A DNA stretch of 64,000 nt from Clitopilus passeckerianus (Eukaryota; Basidiomycota; Agaricomycetes; Agaricales; Entolomataceae), in contig CALYLX010000142.1 in the NCBI GenBank assembly GCA_944990035.1, forward strand, positions 620,001 to 684,000. Reading direction: 5' to 3'. The position numbers were made by a program, and so were the translations under genes. Within the stretch, counting starts at the first letter, position 1. Every line of letters starts with the position of its first letter. Shown here one piece after another: positions 1 to 9,766 of the stretch. Below the pieces are notes generated by a model. The model saw only the letters and a list, made by a program, of their open reading frames with translations. It did no database searches and was not told the DNA's origin.

Positions 1-718
1 GCACATCCTTCATATTCAGAGGTTCGTCAGGTCTACCATTCGGGTGCCGAGCCCGTAGAGCCTCAAGACGAGTTTGAACAGCTTCGTAGGTCCTGTTACG
101 GATATGGCCGTCGAGCGTGATCTCGAAGAATTCGGAGGACCACCATTCTGCGAGGTTGAGGATGGCTTGTTCGAACATGCGTCCGCGTTGGTTTTGGTCT
201 GGGACTCGAGATTTGTGGATTAGGCCGAACGCGTTCTGCAGCGGCATAGGGGTTAATGAAAGTAAACGGGCCTAGTCTTCTCGTTAGAATAGGTTTAGTA
301 TATGTTAATAGTACATTACTTACATGGAGCAGTTCATCGTTAATCCACTTGTTTCTCATCGACGCGTTTACGAGAAGAGCGACAGTATGCAGCTTGTGGC
401 AAGTTATTCGCAGTTGACGTTCAGCATGAGATATTCCTCTATTTCTGGACGCGTCCGATGTCAATAAAGCACTATACCAACCAATGCTTTCACCGACTTG
501 GCTGCTTCAGCATCTTTCTTCTTCTTGGATGAACCAGTTTGAATGGTAATTTCAAAGTGCTTCTCTTGTTGCTGTTCAACTTCTTCGTGTTCAAGCTCTT
601 GCAATGGCACTGGTGGTTCTTGAACTTGCTGCTGATGTTCTGGCACGTCTACCTCTTCCCAGTCAAAGTCATCTTCACTGTCCTGGTCAATTGGTACATC
701 GCTGTCTCTGTTCGACAT
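1..718 (-). CDS. rad4: Rad4/XPC-like DNA repair protein, N-terminal part
   Basis: This is the start of a nucleotide-excision-repair damage-recognition protein of the Rad4/XPC family, which binds distorted DNA in the nucleus with Rad23. Exon 1 begins at ATG 718 and encodes an acidic N-terminus with an 'EDDFDWEEV' motif. A short intron lies near 464-500. The next exon carries 'GISHAERQLRI', 'HKLHTVALLVNASMRNKWI' and 'NDELLH'; after an intron near 250-325 the frame continues through 'LQNAFGLIHKSRVPDQNQRG' and 'FEITLDGHIRNRTYE'. These are the conserved opening of the Rad4 transglutaminase-like fold in fungi. The gene leaves the window at position 1, so the rest of that fold and the BHD domains are not visible. 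Family assignment is firm; the exact intron edges are inferred. Confidence 0.9.
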
Positions 719-1152
719 CAGGTAACTGAAGAAAGGTAAGAGGAGAGAGCACGCGCCACGGTGACACTAATTATTCCACGCGAGTCAACCAGGAACGCGG
801 TTCCGAGATGCCGTGATGACAAAGCGGATGACAAAGATCACGTCCCTTCGGCCGAGTTCAATTGTCCTGCTCTTCGTCGAGCGTCTACTGATAATCCAAG
901 GGGAACGCTTTCAACGGAGATTGTCAAAGATAAGAGAACAAGTTGGATAGGGATAGCTTAGAGATCTTGCTTAGTGTGGCGTACAGACGCTTCAGCGCTT
1001 GCTTACAAATTTGATCCCCGTTCCCCCTTTGGGCGCCATACCTCTCGGTTAGCCAGGGTAGCAGACCGCTGCAGCTTCATTTGCACCGTTTTGTGACATC
1101 GCGCAATTTGTACCCCAAGCTGCGTATAAAAGCCTGATCGCTTACAGATGCC
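719..1152. other. Divergent intergenic region between rad4 and the MFS gene
   Basis: This 434-nt stretch separates two divergently transcribed genes and must hold both promoters. I see a TATA-like TATAAAA at 1125-1131 on the plus strand and no convincing coding exon. A short plus-strand reading frame at 761-961 has no protein-like features. Confidence 0.6.
1125..1131 (+). promoter_or_regulatory. TATA-like box upstream of the MFS transporter
   Basis: TATAAAA lies 22 nt before the first in-frame ATG (1153). With a usual TATA-to-start distance of about 30 nt, transcription could begin at or after that ATG. In that case the second in-frame ATG at 1192 would be the used start. The sequence is seen; the function is inferred. 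Confidence 0.45.
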
Positions 1153-3833
1153 ATGGCCACGCCTCGCGCTTCCGGATTCTGGGCTGAAAGCATGCCTTCA
1201 GACTACTTCCAGGACGGAGAGGACGATGTAGAGCGGCAAAATCTCATAAATGAAGAGGAAGACGCAGAGGAATGCGACGGAAGGACACCAGTAAGTTCCC
1301 AAGGGCTTAATGGCGATGAATATAGATGCTAATGTGCTTTGAAGCTTGATAGAACGATAGACAGAATCGGAATGGGAAGCTACCAATGGACACTCTTATC
1401 CTTATGTGGTTTCGGTATGTGCATGACAATGGTGGCGCCAAAATACAAATTCCTAATGTATAATCGTCTTTAGGCTGGCTGGCAGACAATGTAACTATAC
1501 GAAACTCACAACGCTTTCTCCCTTGACACTATGCATGCCAGATGTGGATCCAAGCCATTGCCATTATTTTACCCCGAGTGCAACGGCACTACGATGGTGC
1601 GTCCGCCGATGCCGTGTTATTCTGGACAGGGCTCAAATGACATTCGGAATGTAGTACCAGACAATTACATAGGAACCTTATCGTCTTCTATGTTCGCTGG
1701 GATGATGTTTGGGGCAATAGGCTGGGGAACATGTACGACTCAGAATCTAACCGCCAACGTGCTTGTCTGACTCCTCCGTGCAGGCTCGGACCTCATGGGA
1801 CGCAGCACCGCCTTTAACGCAACACTCTTCTTCACCTCCGTCTTCGGGCTCCTCGCCTCGTTTGCCAACTCATTCCCGTCACTATGTGTACTGCTGTTCT
1901 TCCTTGGGAGCGCCGTTGGAGTACGTCATCAAAACTTGATCATAGTTGCCCCCAAATGAATTTATCTTCCACAGGGCTCAATGCCAACCGACGGCACATT
2001 GTTGCTTGAACATATGCCGAAATCCAAGCAGTATCTTGTGACTGCTCTTTCGGTGTTCTTCTCCTTCGGTGCAGTACTAGCCGCCGTTGTAGGATTGCTT
2101 GTGATCCCACAAAATTCATGTCTGCCTAATGTTCCCTGCGATGTCAATACGCAGAACCAAGGGTGGAAGTGGTTGCTCTCTATTCTCGGATTCATCGTGC
2201 GCTTGTTCCATCAAAACCTTCTTGTTCGTCAATCCTAATACTCGCGCTCAGACACTGGCTATGTTCCTCGCCCGCATGGTCTTCTTCCGCCTCCACGAAT
2301 CACCACGTTACCTTGTCCACGCCGGACGACCCCTCGAAGCCATCGAGTCCCTCCAACTCATCTCTCGCTTCAATGGCTCAAATCTCAACCTCGACATTGC
2401 CGACGTCTCCGACTCTCCCACCGAGATGCGTCGACCGTGTACTCCCCCTCCACCTGGGGATTCCACCCTCCGACCGAACTGCAGAGAAAACATCGACAAA
2501 CCACGACCTACCTCTACCACCATCTTCAACGTCACAGGATCAGAATTAGATCCTGACCACGTACCCTCCAGAACGAACTCACAAGGATCGGGGAGAAGTT
2601 CGTTGAGCGGCAGCCGGCCTGCGCTTGTTACGCAGTATAACACCACGGGTGACAGTTCGACGCCGTTGGATGGCCATGCGTATTATACACCTGCGACGGA
2701 GCAACCTCCAAGGTTCCCAGATGCGCCACCCATGCAGCAAGCTGGATCAAGCTCAAGCGCTGGGAAGGCAGAAGGGCTAAACGCTGAAGACGATGATGGG
2801 GAGGCAACGAAGGACGATTCTGAACCTGTTCCGCCTGCGCGCCCGCGGAGACCGAGGTTGGCGACTAGCTTGTCCAGATCGAGGAGGCTGTCGTCTGCGA
2901 GCGGGAGGAGGATGTCGGTGTATGAGAAGAAGGTTTGCTGGAAGCTGCCGAGGTGGTTGCGAAAGCCTGTTTGGGCGTGGTGGGATCGGGTTATGATGGT
3001 GCTGTCGCCAGAGTGGATGAGGACGACGCTATTGGTTTGGGCGGTGTGGACTTTGATGTCGTTGGGTAAGTGCTGTTCGACTAATTTAGGTTGACTGAGA
3101 TTCTGATGATGGCTGCAGCGTATACGATGTTTAATGTTTACCTGCCGAAGTTGCTGGAGACTAGTGCACCTGCTGGGGGTGCCGCTAGCGTGATGGCTGA
3201 GAAGTCGTTGGATGAGAGCTTGTGGGATGTCGTGATCTTCACACTGGGTGGATGTCCTGGAGCTTTGGTTTGTTTGCCTTCCCATCCTGAATGTCCGGCA
3301 TACTGATGAGTTTCCCAAGATTGGTGCATACTTCGTCGAGTCATCGCTTGGAAGGAAATGGTCTTTGGCTGGCAGTACCTTCATCACGGCGTTCTTCTGT
3401 GTGGTTTTCGTCATGGTGGAATCGTCGTGGGCCGTCAGGGCCAGTACCGTTGGTATTAGCTTGAGTGCCACCGCTATGTGGGCTGTGCTCTACGGCTGGA
3501 CACCAGAGATATTCGGCACCAAAGGTATGTTTCTGCTCTGGATGTATTTTGAATTTCTTTCTCTAATACCCTGCGCTATAGTCCGAGGTACCGCCTGTGG
3601 AATTGCATCAGCGCTCTCTAGAATGTAAGCTTCCGTGTTCTGAGTCACAATTCTCTGAGTTGACTTTGAATAGTGGGGGAATGATCGCACCCATACTAGG
3701 TGGAATTTTACTCATGATGGACCGGTCCATACCAGTCTACACCAGCGTCGTCGTATTCGTCGCCGCTGGCATTTTCGTACTTTTCGTGCAAGAAACCGGA
3801 GAGACGAGCAAAGAACGGACTGTTCTCCATTAG
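1153..3833 (+). CDS. MFS transporter, SV2/sugar-porter-like
   Basis: Multi-exon gene for a major facilitator superfamily membrane transporter; the substrate is unknown. Exon 1 (1153-1290) gives a hydrophilic acidic N-terminus. Later exons read 'DRIGMGSYQWTLLSLCGFGW', 'NMWIQAIAIILPRVQ', 'DNYIGTLSSSMFAGMMFGAI', 'GWGTCSDLMGRSTAFNATLF' and 'GTLLLEHMPKSKQYLVTALS'. The GWG-(x)n-DxxGR motif between helices 2 and 3 is an MFS hallmark. About 200 residues of Ser/Pro-rich hydrophilic loop (roughly 2330-2940) separate the two six-helix halves. The C-terminal half includes 'TPEIFGTKVRGTACGIASAL' and 'GGMIAPILGGILLMM'. Introns are short; one at about 1593-1652 removes an apparent stop. Start is 1153 or 1192. 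Similarity to the synaptic-vesicle-protein-2-like branch is from family knowledge, not a search. Confidence 0.85.
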
Positions 3834-4071
3834 AAGAAACCAACACCACAGTTACAGTTACGATTGGAAAAGGAAGTGTTTTGATAAAGGAGTGAGCACG
3901 CTCTGGGAGTTTGTATTGTAACATAGCATTATAGTCACCCATATCCATCCCCCCGCAATTTGCAGATAATCAACGACGATTTTACGTTCCTCCTATAAAC
4001 ACGAGGAACTTGTCACTCTACGCTCGCTATGTCAGGACATTGTGGATCGACTCGTTGGTCAAAGTGACTTA

Positions 4072-4473
4072 CTAGAGCAGTAACGCGTCTGCCTCTATCT
4101 CTACCCTCATTTCGGGACGCACGAACTTTGCACCAAGGATCATAGTGGCTGCCGGATTCACTTCACCAAAACTATCCTTGAGTGCTCGGCCAACATCGCC
4201 GCTATCCTCGTCATAGGTCACGAACATCCTGATACGCATGACATCCGAACATGTCCCACCAAGCGCCTCGACTGCTTTAACAATTTCGTCAAAGATCTTC
4301 ATGGCTTGATCATATGCGGAGTCGGGATGAACTACTTCTCCCGTGTTGGTGTCGATTGCTGTCGTTCCCGAGACGAAGATGAAGCTCCCCCGACGGACGG
4401 CACGAGAGTAGCCAAATTGACTCTCGTATGGGTTGGCGGTGGAGTGCTTCTGGGTAGCAAAGGTGGAAGACAT
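4072..4473 (-). CDS. RidA/YjgF/Mmf1-family enamine deaminase-like protein
   Basis: Single-exon gene for a 133-residue protein of the RidA (YjgF/YER057c/UK114) family, whose typical members hydrolyse reactive enamine/imine intermediates from amino-acid metabolism. Visible features are 'NPYESQFGYSRAVRRGSFIF', 'VSGTTAID', 'QAMKIFDEIVKAVEALGG', 'DVMRIRMFVTYDED', 'NPAATMILGAKF' and the C-terminal 'PEMRVEIEADALLL'. The conserved Arg before the final 'EIEA' and the Thr/Ala-rich 'PAAT' loop fit the family. The start is the ATG at 4473 ('MSSTFATQ'); the upstream extension lacks an ATG. Length matches the family (about 125-135 residues). It may be cytosolic or mitochondrial; no clear targeting peptide is seen. 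Confidence 0.85.
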   Translation of the reverse strand: MSSTFATQKHSTANPYESQFGYSRAVRRGSFIFVSGTTAIDTNTGEVVHPDSAYDQAMKIFDEIVKAVEALGGTCSDVMRIRMFVTYDEDSGDVGRALKDSFGEVNPAATMILGAKFVRPEMRVEIEADALLL

Positions 4474-4924
4474 GTTGAGTACGCAAAATGTTAATGACAA
4501 TTAAAATGAATAAATTCAGTTTTAAATGGTGCCTATGCAAGCGTGCCGAGTCAGAACTAGTCAGCTTTCAAGCTGATTCTCATCAGCAGATTGACGAATG
4601 CTGTACAGACAAAAAATATTCTAGCAGCAACTCGTCTCGATCGAGTGACCTCAGGGTTATGGGCCCTGCGCGCTTCCACTGCGCCATGCTGCTATGAAAG
4701 ACATACCCCGCATATTTGTTGTGGTCAACACTTCTCACCATAAATGCCGATCCGACAATGCGAGGTAAATTCACAGCATTTGGAGCCGAGTGGCTGTAAA
4801 AACCTGGCTATGTCGTCAGAGGCTTGTATGAAGTTTCGAGCCTAGAAATGACGAGCATCATCACAGTAAAGATGTCGTCCTCGTCAGACGACAGACAAGA
4901 TCAGTTTGAACACTAAGAAAAATC
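4474..4924. other. Intergenic, no gene recognised
   Basis: About 450 nt upstream of the RidA-like gene. It must include that gene's promoter. Short open frames on both strands here show no protein-like signal. Confidence 0.5.
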
Positions 4925-4995
4925 TCGGATACGGGGAATCGAACCCCGAGCTGCCGCGTGAGAGGCGGCAATGTTAGCCGTTACACCATATCCGA
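4925..4995 (-). tRNA. tRNA-Glu (CTC), no intron
   Basis: The minus strand folds as a 71-nt cloverleaf. The acceptor pairs TCGGATA with TATCCGA. The D-arm is GTGT/ACAT. The anticodon stem is GCCGC/GCGGC with loop CTCTCAC, giving anticodon CTC. The T-arm is CGGGG-TTCGATT-CCCCG. It is the only tRNA-Glu copy in the window without an intron and the best template for judging the copies at 41-48 kb. Confidence 0.95.
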
Positions 4996-5269
4996 TGGAA
5001 GTTCAATTGTCAATTGCCCATTGAGAGCCGTCGGCGGTTGGTTAGGCAAGCCTCACTGGCACAACCAAGTCCGCAATCCGATTAATTGGGACCCACAATA
5101 GGGTGACACGAAAGGACGCGCCCCCTCGTCGCGTTACTCTTAAGCTTACGGTACTACACAAGTATGGGGGATGTAAATGAGTCCACCATCGCTGTGCCTT
5201 TAGGGTTCCGTGGGTTACACAGGCAAACGAGAATTTATCTTTGTTCAATATATTGATGTATAGAATTGC

Positions 5270-6931
5270 TCAATTGCCTTTCAGGATCGTCCACTCCCCG
5301 GGACCGTGACTACCAAGAAGTCCGAAGACCTGATTCCATATGTCATCGTATGCCATCGAGGGGCGGAAAGAATAAAATCCGGCTTTGGAGATTGTCATGC
5401 CAGCGGGAAACATGTTCAAGAACCAGTCTACGACAGGCTGAGGACTGTCGAGGGCAGAATGCCACACTTCAAGGGTCTCGAGCTTGCTCTGTGATGGTAC
5501 ACTTATCTCAGGCAAGCGTAAGGTCCCCATATCCATGGAGAGCGCAACATGAGAGAGGTTGGGGCAAGCCCGATCCAATGAGATCAAACTTGTCAGTGTG
5601 ATTCTAGGTGGGGGTATAGAGGGTGCCTGTGCGGTTAATCGAAGTTTTGTCAACTTCGGTAGTGATAGAGATAAGGCTAGAATCAGGTCATCGCCGATAT
5701 TGTATCCAATCGGGTGTCGAATGTCGAGTATGATCAGATTAGGGAAGGATTGAAGTTGCATTAGATAGTCGCTGGGCATTTGTTGCATGTGTATGTCCTC
5801 GTCTGTGGTAGAATCATATTCTTCTTGAATGCAGAGGGAAGTCAGCGCCTTTGTACAGCACCGGTGAACTGAAGAGAACGCATATTCCCAGTCAGTGGCT
5901 GATGAAGGCTCTAGGGAGTCGAAGCCAGCTAGATGAACTGATTTGAGCAGAGGGGAGGGACGAAGGAAGAACATAAATGCAGACGGCCATTCCAGGGTCT
6001 GGCATCGGAGGCAAATTGATTCCAAAGCAGGAAATGGTGAGGGGTCGCTGGGATCCAGAACCGGGACGTCGGAGGGATAAAATGAGGATATCACATCCAA
6101 AGCTCGTGTTAAGTCCAGATGCTTCAATGAGCTGAGGTTGGCTAGATGACGAATCGCTTTTTCGGACAGATGGTAAGCTTCCAACTGAACGAGATGGTGC
6201 CATTTGCAGATGGATTCGGATGTAACTTCATATTCCGCACCATTTAACGGGGCTGGCAAAGCAATTCCTGTTAAATTGGGCAGCCGCTCAGCTAGCTTTA
6301 GCAGGGTGGAAGCATGATTAGTCCGAGTCGGGGCAACCTCACGATGCGGACTACCGCGTATATTGAGGGTGTGAATACAAGAGCCAATAAAGAGCTCAAG
6401 TATGGGGGGATGATATATGCCCCATATCTCCACCCAACGGAGGTTAGGCAGGAGGCAACGCTCGTCCAATGCATGATGCAGCGCGAGACATGCTTCCCTA
6501 CTCAAAGGAGGCCGCAACCATATATCTTCGAACCCTCGCACTAGACAGCCATATTTATTGAGAATTTCTATATCCTTTGGAAGGATTTCACGGGTAGTAC
6601 GCTATAAGCTCTGATGGTGAGAAACCCCACTCTATGGAATAGCGTTATTGTCCAGCTCACTCACAATCTCATTATCCTCTTCGACCCACAGATCGCGTCC
6701 CATGCATTTAATGAGAGCAGAGAAGTCCGGCAGCTGATACCATAAGGCAGCGAGTGCCGGTTCTTGGAAAGCTCGACATGTCAAGGCGAGGCTCAGAAAT
6801 GTTGGCTCAGTCCAGGGCCCATAGAGCGTGATGCTCCTTTCACCAAAAGTGTTTACGGCGGAGCTTTTCGGAAGGCGAATGTGAGAGAGAACTATGTCGA
6901 GGATTTCGAAAGTTTGCAAGCACCGGTGCAT
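5270..6931 (-). CDS. F-box / leucine-rich-repeat-like protein (copy 1)
   Basis: Two-exon gene: exon 1 6665-6931 (89 codons) and exon 2 5270-6601, joined by a 63-nt phase-0 intron (GTGAGTG...TATAG), giving about 532 residues. The N-terminus is a basidiomycete-type F-box ('LALTCRAFQEPALAALWYQL'), expected to bind Skp1 of an SCF ubiquitin ligase. It is followed by 'LIKCMGRDLW', a motif seen at the same place in the other copies. Exon 2 is rich in Leu-spaced segments ('LSSLKHLDLTRALDV', 'FPNLIILDIRHP', 'LPKLTKLRL'), typical of irregular LRR substrate domains. The upstream part of exon 2 ('RTTREILPKDIEILNKYG') was recognised by alignment with the neighbour at 7616-9308, which shares the intron position. 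Target unknown. Confidence 0.85.
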
Positions 6932-7615
6932 TGTCTGTAAGGTCTGCGCTCGGTCAACCTTTCGAACCTCTGCTGCAGTCTGCTGGCAGGTACAATCACA
7001 TCATGATCAAGATAAAGGTTCGATGACTTGGCTCTGGCACACGTGCGTTCCAGATCCTGACCAACCCCGCATCGCGTCACGATAATCATAGCCTGCCAAA
7101 ACGATCGCTACAGTAATAACTAGTATTTTCGGGCCCCGTTGCCACAAATAGGATTTTATTTACGAAATAAAGAGATAAGTAGGACACGCTCGTCTTTCCC
7201 TTTAAGCTTGACTTTTGTCAGTAGCCCCCAGACGCGAGCCAATCCGACACTTGAAAGATTTCACCAAGTTGGATTTTCAACGAAATATCGGCCTCCAAGT
7301 GTCGGCACCACTTCACAGCACCAAGCCAGAAATTTCATCCTGGGAAATCCGAGGAAAACTCAAAATAGTTCTGTACATTCTCCACAATTACACTGCTCTT
7401 CAAAGAATCTATCGATATTCTGACCATTTCGCTCGCCATCTGCCCCACATTCCGCCCTGGGTTTGCACACCTAAAGAGAGTCTCTATAACAAGTGGATTT
7501 GTAACTGGGAATCTATGTGACGTACACGCTATAACAGGTGTATCCACCTCATCCGTCTCTGGGCTCCCGACACCTGAGAAAGTATTTAAATTGTAGTTCA
7601 AATGTCTTGTTCAAT
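6932..7615. other. Intergenic, no gene recognised
   Basis: Region between the two minus-strand F-box genes. It holds the promoter of the 5270-6931 gene and the 3' end of the 7616-9308 gene. Several short frames overlap here, none protein-like. Confidence 0.5.
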
Positions 7616-9308
7616 CTACGTATCTACCAATGTACAATTATCCAACTTCCCCAGGATTCCATCCATGATCCAGTCCTGAGTGCTTCGAATATCAAGAATT
7701 TCGAAGACCTGTCCCCAGGTGTCCGAAGCTGCACGATCACAAAGATGATCACGACCTCTCGTATGCGTGACTGAAGGTAGACCTGAGCGAAAAAAACCAC
7801 AGAAGAACTCTGCTACAAGCTTCGGATTGTCAATTAACGAATGCCAAACCTCAAGGGTCTCTAATTTTCCCTGGGTCGGCGGGGAGGGAGTGGGCACTGG
7901 CAAGTGCGAGGCCCTCGCATCCATTGATAGCGCTAGATGGGAGAGGTGGGGACATGCGCAAACCAGCGAATTCAAACTTGCAAAGGTGATTCGTGGATCA
8001 GTTGTCAATGGTCCGGTCTCTGTTAAGCGAAGGATTTCGAGTTTGCGAAGTGACAGCGATAAGTCATGCATCATATTGTCGTCCATACCATGCCCGAAAG
8101 GGTGATGAATGTCGATCTTAGTGAGGTTGGGGAACTGTCGAAGCTGTGTTAAATGCTCGCCGGGCATGGGCAACTCTTGTACGTCCGGGTACTCACAGTC
8201 GTCTTCGATACAGAGGGTACTCAGCGCAGCTGTGCATGTGAGGTGGATTGCTGAGAAGGCTTGTACTCAATCGGTGGGTGAAGAGGCCTCGCACTCATCC
8301 AGGGCAGCCAGATGAACCGATTTGAGAGGAGAACCAGGTGCAATGGCGTGCATAAACGAAACAGGCCATTCCAGAGTTTCACCCTCAACCCGAATGGATT
8401 CCAAGGCAGAGAAAGGTAGGGGTGGGCTAGTGGGAATGGCTAAGGTCTGAGTGAATGGTTGTTGACAAATGACCTCCAGATACTTCAATGAGCGGAGGTG
8501 GCCTATATGGTGAATCGACCTCATCGATAGGTCAAACGCCCTCAGGTGAAGTAGATGGTCCAATTTGGTGACGCATTCTGATACAGATTCGGAGTGCGTA
8601 GTGCCTCGTAACTCCGGCAAACTGAGCGTGGTTAACATGGGCAGACGCTCAATCAACTTTGTTAGGAAGGCGACATTCTTGGGTTCATTACAGAAAATGC
8701 CGTATATATGGAGAGTGTGGACGTGAGGACCGATAAAGGGTTCGATAACCGCGAGGTCAGGCATATCCCATATTTCTGCCCAACGCAGATTGGGGAGGCA
8801 CCGGCGGTCTTCCATTGCTCGCTGCAGGGAGAGGTACGCTTGCCTACTCAATCCGGGCCGTTCTGTCCTTGTTGAGATACCTTCATAAGCCTGCACCAGT
8901 CCAACGTATTTATTTAGGGTTTCGATATCCGTGGGGAGTATTTCTCTAACGGTGTGCTGCAGGTTTTGCACGTTAGACACCGTTCTCGATGGATTTCTCG
9001 CCCTCACTCACAATTTCTGATTCTGCTGTAAGGATCCACAGATCGCGACCCATGCACTTTATGAAAGGAGATAAGTCGATTAACCGAAACCACAGGGCTG
9101 AAAGTGCTGGTTTTTGGAGAGTTCGACATGTCAAGGCAAGGTTGAATAGGGTGCGATTGGGCTCGGTGTAGTAGGCATGGAACTCAGGGTCTTCATCAAG
9201 GCAATCCTCTTCTGCAATCAGTTTACTAAGAATGCTGGGGCTCCTTGGAGGGCGAATATAAGAGAGAATTAACTCAAGTAGTTCATAGATTTCCAGACAT
9301 GGATGCAT
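7616..9308 (-). pseudogene. F-box/LRR-like gene (copy 2) with one in-frame TGA
   Basis: Paralogue of the neighbouring 5270-6931 gene with the same structure: exon 1 9012-9308 (99 codons, 'LALTCRTLQKPALSALWFRL' F-box, 'PFIKCMGRDLW'), a 55-nt phase-0 intron (GTGAGTG...CTGCAG), and exon 2 7616-8956. The reading frame is open through 'REILPTDIETLNKY', 'CLPNLRWAEIWDM' and 'SLKYLEVICQQPF' but meets TGA at 8267-8269. The paralogue has Trp (TGG) there ('SSATDWEYAF' against 'SSPTD*VQAF'). After the TGA the frame stays open to 7616 with conserved 'LSTLCIEDD', 'FPNLTKIDIHHPFGH' and 'LRKLEILRLTETG'. No other lesion was found, so this is a recent nonsense allele, a tolerated readthrough or a sequencing error. 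Confidence 0.75.
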
Positions 9309-9766
9309 TCTATTCCGCGTAGATCGTTTCTTGTTGGCAGAGATTGTTGAAGGATAGTGGCAGTCAACACGTGGACTCGACGCGTTGTAGACTTGAAGCT
9401 TACAAACACGCGGCGCGTCGCGATTATCAACACCTGATTAAACGATCGCAGAGATACTCGTTGAGTATTTTGGTTTTGTCATGCTCAAAGAGCATTTTAA
9501 ATATATTTACGGACGAGAATACGAGCGAAGTTAATTCTCGGAAGCCACCCCTTCGAGCTCGATTCCAGCTCGACTCATTCTTGATTAATATTTCGAGTCA
9601 AGCAAATACTAGCCCCGCGTAAGTTTCGGCATATGGCGGCCACTTGCTTAGTCACCGCTTAATAAAACGTGAGCGCGGCATGCCCTCAGATTTCTTCACT
9701 GACCTCCACCATCTCTATAATATCTCTCCTCTAACAGTAATCAAAGAGGAGTTCATCTTTACTGCG
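9309..9766. other. RNR1 upstream region
   Basis: This gap between the divergent F-box gene and RNR1 must contain both promoters. One ACGCGT element is at 9380-9385 and several related CGCG clusters follow (around 9411-9420). No coding signal was found. Confidence 0.5.

Noticed and set aside
2683..3471. 262-codon minus-strand open frame
   Set aside because: It lies opposite the MFS transporter exons and has no recognisable motif; it is a shadow of biased codon use.
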